Shown: positions 54,951-62,992 of the stretch, one piece after another
Layout: each line of letters begins with the position of its first letter
Position numbering within the stretch: the first letter of the stretch is position 1
NCBI RefSeq assembly: GCF_003318235.1
Contig: NZ_QOCG01000004.1
Coordinates: 186,001-250,000 of the forward strand
Reading direction: 5' to 3'
Length of the DNA: 64,000 nucleotides
DNA from: Loktanella sp. D2R18
GTDB lineage: Bacteria; Pseudomonadota; Alphaproteobacteria; Rhodobacterales; Rhodobacteraceae
Notes under the pieces: generated by a model
What the model was told of the DNA's origin: nothing
Databases searched by the model: none
Seen by the model: only the letters and a program-made list of their open reading frames with translations
Program-made: the position numbers and the translations under genes

Positions 54951-55364
54951 ATGCAACTTAGCTCTCAAATTACCGTCCAATTTGCGTTAGAATCAGAATC
55001 TGCGCGAAAACTGTTTCTCGAAACCGATAACTTCCATGATTCAGATTTGAACTATGTGCGATCTACAGCCAGCAGTGACCTGAGCATCGGAATTAGAATA
55101 TTACGCTGGTCATTCTTGCATAACAGTCACGAAGCCGGTCAGCTATCGACACTTCATTTCAAGCTATCAAATCCAGTATACCATCAACGATGGGGCAACG
55201 ATGAACATATCTGCAAGTGCATCATCTATGACTTCTTGATGCAGGGAGATTCATTCAATCTCTTAACTGGTGATGGTGGCATGGCCGGGACATTTTCATC
55301 CGCCGAATCATATCTCAGGTTCGTTACGACGCCGGAAGTATTAGAGCACTTAAGGTTGGTCTAA
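54951..55364 (+). CDS. hypothetical protein
   Basis: 137 residues, soluble, no signal peptide, no recognised motif. It has a Cys pair close together (EHICKCIIYDFLM) and several Ser/His-rich stretches. It begins 17 bp after the phosphatase gene, with only a weak AAGG upstream. The sequence is more A+T-rich than its neighbours, which suggests an accessory gene. The terminator of the convergent aap operon lies just past its end. Confidence 0.55.
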   Translation: MQLSSQITVQFALESESARKLFLETDNFHDSDLNYVRSTASSDLSIGIRILRWSFLHNSHEAGQLSTLHFKLSNPVYHQRWGNDEHICKCIIYDFLMQGDSFNLLTGDGGMAGTFSSAESYLRFVTTPEVLEHLRLV

Positions 55365-55407
55365 TACAATTAGAATGCGGTGACCTCGAGGCTTGTTAAG
55401 CCCACAT

Positions 55408-55434
55408 AAAAAGCCCCGAGGTTTCCCTCGGGGC
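55408..55434 (-). terminator. intrinsic terminator of the aap operon
   Basis: GCCCCGAGG and CCTCGGGGC form a perfect 9-bp stem with a 4-nt loop; five T residues follow on the minus strand. It is 8 bp past the aapP stop. On the plus strand CTTGCTTTTA follows, so it may also serve the hypothetical gene. Confidence 0.88.
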
Positions 55435-55441
55435 CTTGCTT

Positions 55442-56233
55442 TTAGTGGCCGATGATCTGGCTGAGGAACAGTTGCGTCCGCTCCGATTGCGGGTTGTTAA
55501 AGAACTCGGTCGGCTCGTTTTGTTCAACGATCTGACCTTGGTCCATAAAGATAACCCGGTTCGCGACCGCTTGGGCAAAGCCCATTTCGTGGGTCACGCA
55601 AAGCATGGTCATGCCTTCTTCGGCAAGTTCGATCATGGTGTCCAACACCTCTTTGATCATTTCGGGATCAAGCGCAGAGGTCGGTTCATCGAACAGCATG
55701 ATGCGTGGCTTCATGCACAGCGAGCGGGCAATCGCGACGCGCTGCTGCTGACCACCCGACAACATGCCGGGGTATTTATGTGCCTGATCAGGGATCTTCA
55801 CCTTTTCAAGAAAATGCATCGCAATTTCTTCGGCTTCTTTCTTGGGCGTGTTACGGACCCAAATCGGCGCCAGCGTGCAGTTTTCCAAAATCGTCAGATG
55901 CGGGAACAGGTTGAAGTGCTGAAAGCACATGCCAACCTCTGACCGGATCTTGTCGATGTTTTTCAGGTCAGATGACAGTTCTGTCCCATCCACGATGATG
56001 TCGCCAGCTTGGTGTTCTTCAAGCCGGTTGATGCAGCGGATCAGGGTCGATTTTCCGGACCCTGACGGGCCACAGATGACAATCCGTTCACCGCGTTGCA
56101 CGGTCAGATCAATATCGCGCAGCACATGGAATGTGCCATACCATTTGTTCATGTTACGGATTTCAATCGCGACCTCATCCGAGACCTGCATGTGGCTACG
56201 ATCAACGGTGCGTTCTTGTGTGAGTTCAACCAT
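55442..56233 (-). CDS. aapP: general L-amino acid ABC transporter ATP-binding protein AapP
   Basis: 263 residues. Walker A GPSGSGKST, Q-loop CFQHFNLFPHLT, signature LSGGQQQR, Walker B IMLFDEPTSALDPE and switch His in VTHEMGF: a GlnQ-type ATPase. With AapJ, AapQ and AapM it imports a broad range of L-amino acids, as known from Rhizobium. It is the last gene of the operon and its terminator follows directly. Confidence 0.95.
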   Translation of the reverse strand: MVELTQERTVDRSHMQVSDEVAIEIRNMNKWYGTFHVLRDIDLTVQRGERIVICGPSGSGKSTLIRCINRLEEHQAGDIIVDGTELSSDLKNIDKIRSEVGMCFQHFNLFPHLTILENCTLAPIWVRNTPKKEAEEIAMHFLEKVKIPDQAHKYPGMLSGGQQQRVAIARSLCMKPRIMLFDEPTSALDPEMIKEVLDTMIELAEEGMTMLCVTHEMGFAQAVANRVIFMDQGQIVEQNEPTEFFNNPQSERTQLFLSQIIGH

Positions 56234-56245
56234 TGTCAGGTCTCC

Positions 56246-57553
56246 TTAGCGGTGTTCACGCTGGAGCTTTTTCTCCAGGTAAAGTGAGTAACGGCCCATG
56301 CTGAAGCAAGAGATGAAGAACATGATGCCAATAAAGAGGAAGAGTTCCCAGTAGATGCCGTTCCATTCGGTGGTCGCGCGGATCGCGCTGGCAATGCCAA
56401 GCGGATCGAACAAGCCAATGAAAACAACCAGCGTGGTATCTTTGAACAGCCCGATAAAGGTGTTCACGATACCCGGGATCGAGATTTTGAGCGCCTGCGG
56501 CAAGACGATCAGCTGCATGGACTGCCAATAGTTCAAACCAAGGCTATCTGCGCCCTCATATTGTCCCTTTGGCAAGGCGGCTAAGCCACCCCGGATCACT
56601 TCGGCGATATAGGCCGCAGCGAACAGGGTCACCATGATGATCACGCGCAGCGTCAAGTCAAAGCTGCTGCCCGGTGGCAAGAAGTAGTTCAGCAGCAATT
56701 GGGCTGTGAACAGCCACACGATCAATGGGATGCCACGAATGACTTCGATAAAGACAACCGCGCAGGTCTTGATGATGAACAGGTCAGACCGTCGCGCGAG
56801 CGCCAGCAAAATTCCCAATGGCAATGAGATCACGATCGCCGACAACCCAATCACGATGGACAGCATGAAGCCACCAAAGGATCGCGATGGAACAAATTCG
56901 ATACCCAATGGGATGATGCTCGCCAGTCCCCCTGCAAGCGGTCCGCAGATATATAGCCAATAGATCAGCGGCAACAAAATCGCCCCAATCATTCCGGCAA
57001 GCGAACTGACATTTGCGTCGAGGAGCTTATGCGCAACGACACCCACGCCAAAACCAAGCGCAATGGCAATTGGGAACCAAATGGATCCACCCCAAAGCAA
57101 CCAAAAGCAAAGGAAGGGCGCGGCCATTGTCACAATATACAGCTTTCGCGGCAGCGAGGGGAACATTACCGGCGCAATCCCCACCAAGAACACAACTAAC
57201 GCCAAGACGGGCCGCCAGTATAGTTCGGACGGGTAGTACCCAAACACCAACTGGTGCCAACGCGCAGTAATCACACCGAAACACGCGGCCGAATGATGAC
57301 CATCGCCAGTCGCGGCTATGATTTCGCGACATTCGCTCAGCGAATCTGCGTCCCAAATACCGTTCACCAACCACGGCCCAACGTGGCTGATGACCACATA
57401 AACCACATAGAGCGACAGGATGGTCAGGATTGCGTTCATCGGGGATGAGAACAGGTTCTCACGCATCCAGCGCACAGGCCCCACTTCGGATGTGGGCGGG
57501 GCTTGTTGGTCCAACATTTGCGTGCGGACGTAAGTAACAGGAGTATCTGACAT
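56246..57553 (-). CDS. aapM: general L-amino acid ABC transporter permease AapM
   Basis: 435 residues, longer than most His/Gln permeases because of a large N-terminal region with extra membrane segments, as in Aap/Bzt proteins. The conserved permease core is at the C-terminus: RGIPLIVWLFTAQ, AAYIAEVIRGGLAALPKGQYE with GLNYWQSMQLIVLPQAL. It pairs with AapQ. One bp separates it from aapQ and 12 bp from aapP. Confidence 0.93.
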   Translation of the reverse strand: MSDTPVTYVRTQMLDQQAPPTSEVGPVRWMRENLFSSPMNAILTILSLYVVYVVISHVGPWLVNGIWDADSLSECREIIAATGDGHHSAACFGVITARWHQLVFGYYPSELYWRPVLALVVFLVGIAPVMFPSLPRKLYIVTMAAPFLCFWLLWGGSIWFPIAIALGFGVGVVAHKLLDANVSSLAGMIGAILLPLIYWLYICGPLAGGLASIIPLGIEFVPSRSFGGFMLSIVIGLSAIVISLPLGILLALARRSDLFIIKTCAVVFIEVIRGIPLIVWLFTAQLLLNYFLPPGSSFDLTLRVIIMVTLFAAAYIAEVIRGGLAALPKGQYEGADSLGLNYWQSMQLIVLPQALKISIPGIVNTFIGLFKDTTLVVFIGLFDPLGIASAIRATTEWNGIYWELFLFIGIMFFISCFSMGRYSLYLEKKLQREHR

Positions 57554-57554
57554 C

Positions 57555-58832
57555 TTAGCGCTCCGCGAGTTGAGTTGAACGGTTGTAATAGTTCATGCCG
57601 CCCGAAATCAGCAACGATAGGGCAAGGTAGAAGGCGCCCATCAAAAGCATCCCTTCAAGCTCGCGGCCCGTTTGGTTGATGGTAATGCCGCCAAGCGTGG
57701 CACGCACATCCATGTAACCCACAGCTATCGCGAGAGAAGAGTTTTTGGTCAGGTTCAAGAACTGCGAAATCAGCGGCGGGATGATAACCCGCATGGCTTG
57801 CGGCAAGATCACCAGCTTCATCGTGCGGCTTGGCTGGATACCAAGGGCTGCCGCAGCTTCGGATTGCCCTTTGGACACAGCCAAAATACCAGCCCGAACG
57901 ATTTCCGCGATAAACGCACCGGTATAAAGCGACAAAGCCACCCAAAGCGCGATCAAGGAATTGCGCAGATGCGTGCCTTCGGTGAAGTTAAACCCCTTCA
58001 GGTAGGGTGACACAATCGTTGCGCCCAGCGCGATTAAAACGACCCCAACTGGGATCACCAAAATTGCCAGTTGTTGATACCAAATCGTCGGCCGGTCGCC
58101 GGTCGATTGCTGAACTTTGTCAGCGCGATTGCGAACATAGCGCATAGCAATCAGGCTTAGTGCCAGCGTACCTAATATCAGCAACCAATCTGCACCACCT
58201 GCTGCGACAGGTGTCGCGCCGTCGATTGGGGCAACCGCGTCTTCACCGCTGATGGAATTTGCAAACCCAAGACGCGGAATCCAAATGCCGCGGTTTGTAA
58301 CTGCGACGTTATCGCTAAAATACATGCTTTGCGTCGCATCTTCACCGCGAAATTCGCGGGGTTGCGGCATGCTTTCAGACATCACCGCACCAATCAACAA
58401 AATCCAGATCAGCAGCGGTACGTTACGGAACCCTTCGACGTAGACCGCCATAAGCTTGCTCACGACCCAGTTTTTAGACAGGCGTAGCACGCCCACAAAA
58501 ACACCAATGATCAACGCGGATACACAGCCCATAAAGGCAACCAGAAGCGTATTCAAAATCCCAACCAACGCGGCACGACCGTGCGACATCTGGTTGTCAT
58601 ATTCAATGAGCCGTTGGTTAATGTCATATCCAGCGGCACTATTCAGGAACCCGAAATCGAAATCCTTACCCAATGCGTTGAGATTATTGACGGTGTTATT
58701 ACCCAGCCACCAAAATGCGCCGACAATGAGCACAAGGGCGATGACTTGGATGGTGATAGATCGATACCGAGTATCGTAAATAAGCTGGCTTAGCCGAAAC
58801 CCCGGCTTAGGCGGGTCGGTCAACGTCGACAT
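57555..58832 (-). CDS. aapQ: general L-amino acid ABC transporter permease AapQ
   Basis: 425 residues. Typical AapQ features: early AGYDINQRLIEYDNQMSHGRA (shortened here to DINQRLIEYD), EGFRNVPLLIWILL, AFIAEIVRAGILAVSKGQ and GIQPSRTMKLVILPQAMR. A long periplasmic loop interrupts the membrane region around residues 160-210. ATG 58832 follows GGGAGA. A hairpin separates it from aapJ. Confidence 0.93.
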   Translation of the reverse strand: MSTLTDPPKPGFRLSQLIYDTRYRSITIQVIALVLIVGAFWWLGNNTVNNLNALGKDFDFGFLNSAAGYDINQRLIEYDNQMSHGRAALVGILNTLLVAFMGCVSALIIGVFVGVLRLSKNWVVSKLMAVYVEGFRNVPLLIWILLIGAVMSESMPQPREFRGEDATQSMYFSDNVAVTNRGIWIPRLGFANSISGEDAVAPIDGATPVAAGGADWLLILGTLALSLIAMRYVRNRADKVQQSTGDRPTIWYQQLAILVIPVGVVLIALGATIVSPYLKGFNFTEGTHLRNSLIALWVALSLYTGAFIAEIVRAGILAVSKGQSEAAAALGIQPSRTMKLVILPQAMRVIIPPLISQFLNLTKNSSLAIAVGYMDVRATLGGITINQTGRELEGMLLMGAFYLALSLLISGGMNYYNRSTQLAER

Positions 58833-58941
58833 GAATGTATCTCCCGGTGCGGCCTGGTGTAGGTCACGTGCGCGTCGGTTAATCCAACTGTCATCACGTG
58901 CAGGGTACGCATTTTTTATTTATCGTGGTCGCCATTGGGAA

Positions 58942-58969
58942 AAGGGCCCGGGAGTAAACCCGAGCCCTT
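58942..58969 (-). terminator. stem-loop between aapJ and aapQ
   Basis: AAGGGCCCGGG and CCCGAGCCCTT form an 11-bp stem with one wobble pair and a 6-nt loop, followed on the minus strand by TTCCC. It probably raises AapJ expression over the membrane parts by attenuation or mRNA protection. Confidence 0.7.
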
Positions 58970-58984
58970 CGCCGTTTTCAGATC

Positions 58985-60004
58985 CTAGCGGAACGGTGGA
59001 GAGTAGATCAGACCATTGTCTGTCCACTGCGCATTCAGGCCACGGGCCAGCGCGATTGCAGTGTTCTCACCAATGTTGTCTTCGAACAGCTCACCGTAGT
59101 TGCCGCCCGCCATGATGGCATTCTTCGCCCAGTCTGCTTCCAGACCCAGCATCGCGCCCAGTTCACCTTCGGTGCCCAGCAGACGGTTAACTTCTGGGTT
59201 GTTACCCGGAGTCGCAGCCAGTTCTTCGATGTTTTCAGATGTCACGCCCAGCTCTTCAGCTGTGATCAGTGCGTTCAACGTCCAACGTGCGATATCAGCC
59301 CATTCGTTGTCGCCGTGGCGAACAAGCGGGCCAAGAGGCTCTTTGGAGATGATCTCTGGCAGCAGCACGTGATCGTTTGGATTTTCAAACGTTGCACGTG
59401 TCGCAGCAAGACCAGATGCGTCAGTTGTGTAAACATCACAAGCACCGGCAAGGTACTGCTGTTGGCCTTCAGCGTTTGTTTCAATCGGCACTGGTTCGTA
59501 TGTGATGCCGTTGACGCGGAAGTAGTCAGCAAGGTTCAGCTCTGTTGTTGTACCAGTTTGGATACAAACAGTCGCGCCGTCCAGCTCTGTCGCAGAAGTT
59601 ACGCCCAGTGCTTTTGGCACGAGGAAACCTTGGCCGTCATAGTAGTTCACGCCAACAAATTCGAACTTCAGGTCGACGTCACGGCTCATGGTCCATGTTG
59701 TGTTACGTGCGAGAAGATCGATTTCGCCAGACGCAAGCGCTGTGAAGCGTGTTTGGCCAGTTGTTGGGACGAACTCAACGGCTGTTGGGTCGCCAAAGAT
59801 CGCAGCTGCAACGGCACGGCATACGCCAACGTCAAAGCCTTCCCATTCGCCTTCGGCGTTTGGTGCGGCAAAGCCGACAAGACCAGTTGTAACGCCGCAG
59901 TTCAGCGAGCCACGTGCCTTGACGTCGTCAAGTGTCGCCGCAGAAGCCATACCAGCAGCCAAGCCGGCGGCAGTCAGCGCGCCAAAAAATACGGTTTTTT
60001 TCAT
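58985..60004 (-). CDS. aapJ: general L-amino acid ABC transporter substrate-binding protein AapJ
   Basis: 339 residues. A signal peptide ends near ASAATL (residue 23). The mature sequence starts LDDVKARGSLNCGVTTGLVGF, typical of AapJ/BztA, with GFDVGVCRAVAAAIFGD and the ligand Arg region RNTTWTMSRD. It is the periplasmic receptor of the Aap system and the first gene of the operon. The promoter must lie in 60005-60222, in which no other feature stands out. Confidence 0.95.
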   Translation of the reverse strand: MKKTVFFGALTAAGLAAGMASAATLDDVKARGSLNCGVTTGLVGFAAPNAEGEWEGFDVGVCRAVAAAIFGDPTAVEFVPTTGQTRFTALASGEIDLLARNTTWTMSRDVDLKFEFVGVNYYDGQGFLVPKALGVTSATELDGATVCIQTGTTTELNLADYFRVNGITYEPVPIETNAEGQQQYLAGACDVYTTDASGLAATRATFENPNDHVLLPEIISKEPLGPLVRHGDNEWADIARWTLNALITAEELGVTSENIEELAATPGNNPEVNRLLGTEGELGAMLGLEADWAKNAIMAGGNYGELFEDNIGENTAIALARGLNAQWTDNGLIYSPPFR

Positions 60005-60222
60005 TTTTACCTCTTCCTGAGTTTCTGCCCCAACATTGGGGGCAGTCTTTTATCCCGTCCCGATGGACAGTGTATGATGAATAAGCAAGCTCGCGCCCGC
60101 TCAATCCGGCTAGACTGTGCGGAATCAGCCTATGAGGTCAAGAGGACCAAATGGAAAACTCTGTGCATTTGCTGCGAAAACAGGCAGTTTTCTTAAAAAT
60201 CGGAAATTCACAGGACGATTCC

Positions 60223-60933
60223 CTATGCTTGTGAAAGCCGATAAAAACGTACAGCGTCCAAAAATGCGGCACGTTTGGTCACTTCAAGGGCAGCGGCTTC
60301 GTCGTCCTCTCCCCATTGTTCAATTTGCCAGTGCTCATCTACACGCGAAACGGTCCATGCGTGGTCCGGATCAACCGCGTCACGCGTTACAGCCAACCCA
60401 AGAATCAGTGACCCTGAAATGCTAATCAGGTCATGGGCTGCAGCCAGAGCGAATGCATCAAAGGCAAAAACCTCAGCGCGCAACCGTGCGAGCGCGTCTG
60501 GGTGTTGATCAACATGCATCACACCTTCACCCACGGTCAGCCGCGCATCCAATGTCTTTGCCGCCCAATCTAATAGTGGATCCCAAGCTGCGGCTTGGCG
60601 CGCGATTAGTGTATCTGGTCCCGCCGCCCGGTAGCATAGCAAATCACTATCTCCATATTCTGCAAGCATCGCAGCCACTTCGGCGTGTTGCGTCCGCACC
60701 TTATCAATGGCCGCATTTGCGCCACGGGTGATCGGCATCGTCATCGGGTCCAGATGGTCACCCTGAGCGTCCCATTCCGCCGCGATTGCTGCGGCCATGG
60801 GCAATGTGGGTACGACTAATGTCGCCTTCGCGGGCGTCTTTACACTGCGCCTGTCAAGTTCCACCGTGAACCCTCCATCGCAAGCCGTTGCTACCGCCGT
60901 TTTCCAAAACCGCTTCGGTTTCCAATCGCTCAT
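60223..60933 (-). CDS. ATP12-family chaperone for F1-ATPase assembly
   Basis: 236 residues. ATP12 features: KRFWKTAVATACDGGFTVELD at the start (shown split: KRFWK, GGFTVELDRR), TPAKATLVVPT, AEWDAQGDHLDPMTMPITR and the YCDSDLLCYRA-type segment (here YGDSDLLCYRA) with WDPLLDWA. It helps fold the F1 alpha subunit in alphaproteobacteria and mitochondria. It is separated by 1 bp from the HAD gene in a rarA-crcB-rluC-HAD-ATP12 run that is typical of the family. Confidence 0.93.
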   Translation of the reverse strand: MSDWKPKRFWKTAVATACDGGFTVELDRRSVKTPAKATLVVPTLPMAAAIAAEWDAQGDHLDPMTMPITRGANAAIDKVRTQHAEVAAMLAEYGDSDLLCYRAAGPDTLIARQAAAWDPLLDWAAKTLDARLTVGEGVMHVDQHPDALARLRAEVFAFDAFALAAAHDLISISGSLILGLAVTRDAVDPDHAWTVSRVDEHWQIEQWGEDDEAAALEVTKRAAFLDAVRFYRLSQA

Positions 60934-60934
60934 T

Positions 60935-61600
60935 TTATCGTCCTACAAGTGTATCCACGGCAGCCGGCAAGGCCCCAAAATCTGTGATTAGCATGTCTGG
61001 TCTCAAAGCGTCTGCCGCATGATAGCCCCAAGGCACCCCAATCTTTGCAACCCCAGCCGCGCGCGCCATATCCATGTCATATGTGGTATCGCCGACCATA
61101 ACCGCACGATTCTGCGCGACGCCCAATTCATTCAACGCAGTCAAGATCATCGACGGGTTTGGTTTGGACGGATGGTGGTCCGCGACCTGTTCACTATGAA
61201 AGAAACCTTCGAGCGCATGGCGTTCCAGCAACTTGTCCAAACCCCGCCGAGATTTTCCGGTCGCGACCGCCAGCAAGGTATTTGCCTGCGCGGCCAGCGC
61301 ATCCAGAACATCCCGCGCGCCGGGGTATAGCGGCCCGTGATTGGCATTTTGTGCGCGCTGGGTACTGAATGCGTCCTTATAGCCTGCGACCAGCCGATCC
61401 TGCGTAGCGCCGTCCGTGTCTGGACATAGCTTGGCAAAAGCTACGTCCAAGGACAGCCCCACAATCGACAGTACATCTGCGCGCGCGGGCATTGTACGGC
61501 CTTCGGCGTCAAACGCATGTGTCATCGCGGTCAGAATTTCGTCCTGACTATCGACCAGCGTGCCGTCGACGTCAAAAATGACAAGCCGCAGATCAGGCAT
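60935..61600 (-). CDS. HAD-IA family phosphatase
   Basis: 221 residues from ATG 61600, overlapping the rluC stop by 8 bp; longer in-frame codons run inside rluC. HAD motifs: I FDVDGTLVDSQ, II AVATGKSRRGL, III HPSKPNPSM with the Lys, and IV VMVGDTTYDMDMARAAG. It is similar to phosphoglycolate phosphatase (Gph-like) enzymes, but the substrate is not known. Confidence 0.92.
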   Translation of the reverse strand: MPDLRLVIFDVDGTLVDSQDEILTAMTHAFDAEGRTMPARADVLSIVGLSLDVAFAKLCPDTDGATQDRLVAGYKDAFSTQRAQNANHGPLYPGARDVLDALAAQANTLLAVATGKSRRGLDKLLERHALEGFFHSEQVADHHPSKPNPSMILTALNELGVAQNRAVMVGDTTYDMDMARAAGVAKIGVPWGYHAADALRPDMLITDFGALPAAVDTLVGR

Positions 61601-62645
61601 CAGGCATATTAAACGGATCAACCGGGGCGTGGCCCACAACCCAACCGACGTAATCCCAAGTGTTCTGCATATGCTCTGGCAAAGGCGCGGTAATGTGTAG
61701 CTGCGCGCCCGTTGCCGGATGCTCAATCGTCAGGGACCGCGCATGCAGGTGCATCTTACGGCCAATTTCAGACCCCATGCCAGCGCCCCAGCCATCGCCA
61801 AGGTTTTCTTGGCTGGAACCGCCATATTTCCCGTCACCAATAATCGGGTGTCCGATTTCAGCCATATGCGCGCGCAACTGGTGTGTGCGGCCTGTAATGG
61901 GCACAAGCGCGCACCAAGAGGCGCGCGACGCGAGCGTATCCATCACAGCATAGTCGGATGTGGCGCGTTTGGCTCCTTCGGTGCTGTCGACATCTTTTGG
62001 ATGCACGCAGCGCATTTTTTCATTGTCGCCACCACGGCCACCACCGGATTTCACCAACCCGTATTTGATTGTCCCGGCGCGCGGATGCGGCACGCCAGCA
62101 ACCGCAGCCCAGTAAATCTTGCGGGTCTCGCGATGCTTAAGATTCTCGGTCAATTGCTTGGCCATCATGCGGGTGCGGGCAAGCAGCAAAACGCCAGATG
62201 TGTCCTTGTCCAACCGGTGCACAAGGCGCGGTTTTTCATCGTAGCCAAATGCCAGCGCCTCGGCCATGCCATCGACGTGACGGTTGGTGTTTGTGCCGCC
62301 CTGCGTGGCCAACCCGTGCGGTTTATTGATCGCAATGATGTGGTCATCTTTGTAGATCACACAAGACTGGATCAGCTTTGCTTCGGCCTTAGTCACACCA
62401 GATCGCGCGAGCGATGCCGCTGCAGCGGCTTCAACTTCACTTGGAAGCGGTGGGATGCGCACCTTTTGCCCGACTTCAAGCCGTGCGTTCGATTTCACAC
62501 GCCCACCATCGACGCGCAACTCGCCTTTACGGCACATCTTTTCGATGCGCCCTTGGGTAACGTGCGGAAATAGACGGCGCAGATAGCGATCAAGCCGCTG
62601 GTCGCCATCATCAGGGCCGATTGTCCGTGTTTGTACGCCGCTCAT
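61593..62645 (-). CDS. rluC: 23S rRNA pseudouridine synthase RluC
   Basis: 350 residues from ATG 62645, which overlaps the crcB stop. An N-terminal S4 RNA-binding domain (QRLDRYLRRLFPHVTQGRIEK, about 15-35) is followed by the RluA-type catalytic domain with the Asp motif HRLDKDTSGVLLLART and the terminal RTHQLRAHMA. The family modifies 23S rRNA uridines 955, 2504 and 2580 in E. coli. Confidence 0.92.
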   Translation of the reverse strand: MSGVQTRTIGPDDGDQRLDRYLRRLFPHVTQGRIEKMCRKGELRVDGGRVKSNARLEVGQKVRIPPLPSEVEAAAAASLARSGVTKAEAKLIQSCVIYKDDHIIAINKPHGLATQGGTNTNRHVDGMAEALAFGYDEKPRLVHRLDKDTSGVLLLARTRMMAKQLTENLKHRETRKIYWAAVAGVPHPRAGTIKYGLVKSGGGRGGDNEKMRCVHPKDVDSTEGAKRATSDYAVMDTLASRASWCALVPITGRTHQLRAHMAEIGHPIIGDGKYGGSSQENLGDGWGAGMGSEIGRKMHLHARSLTIEHPATGAQLHITAPLPEHMQNTWDYVGWVVGHAPVDPFNMPDA

Positions 62646-62992
62646 AGGGCACCTTTCGCAATCCAAAGGCCAACAGCGCAGGCCGCCAGCGATAATAGAA
62701 CCGTGCCCATAACATATCCACCAGCCGCCGCCAGCCTTCCGGCCTCAAGCAAACGCATGGTATCAAGGGAAAACGCAGAAAATGTAGTGAAACCGCCCAA
62801 AACGCCGATAATCAGGAACGGCTGCCATGCATGGAACCCCTTATGTTGGATCGCCGCATAGATGGCACCAATGAGCAGCGACCCCAGAGCGTTTACCAGC
62901 ATCGTTCCAAACGGAAAGGCCATGCTGACCACAATCAAATAGCGCAGTACAGCGCCAATCGCGCCGCCACAAGCAACCATCCATAACGTCAT
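62642..62992 (-). CDS. crcB: fluoride exporter FluC/CrcB
   Basis: 116 residues, four membrane helices. The family signature GGAIGAVLRYL is at residues 9-19, followed by FPFGTMLVNALGSLLIG and GVLGGFTTFSAFSLDT, which line the fluoride channel. It protects the cell from fluoride. The start overlaps the rarA stop by 4 bp. Confidence 0.95.
   Translation of the reverse strand: MTLWMVACGGAIGAVLRYLIVVSMAFPFGTMLVNALGSLLIGAIYAAIQHKGFHAWQPFLIIGVLGGFTTFSAFSLDTMRLLEAGRLAAAGGYVMGTVLLSLAACAVGLWIAKGAL

Noticed and set aside
59315..60196. Long Cys-rich frame on the plus strand opposite aapJ
   Set aside because: It is fully antisense to a clear aapJ gene and has no coding features of its own.
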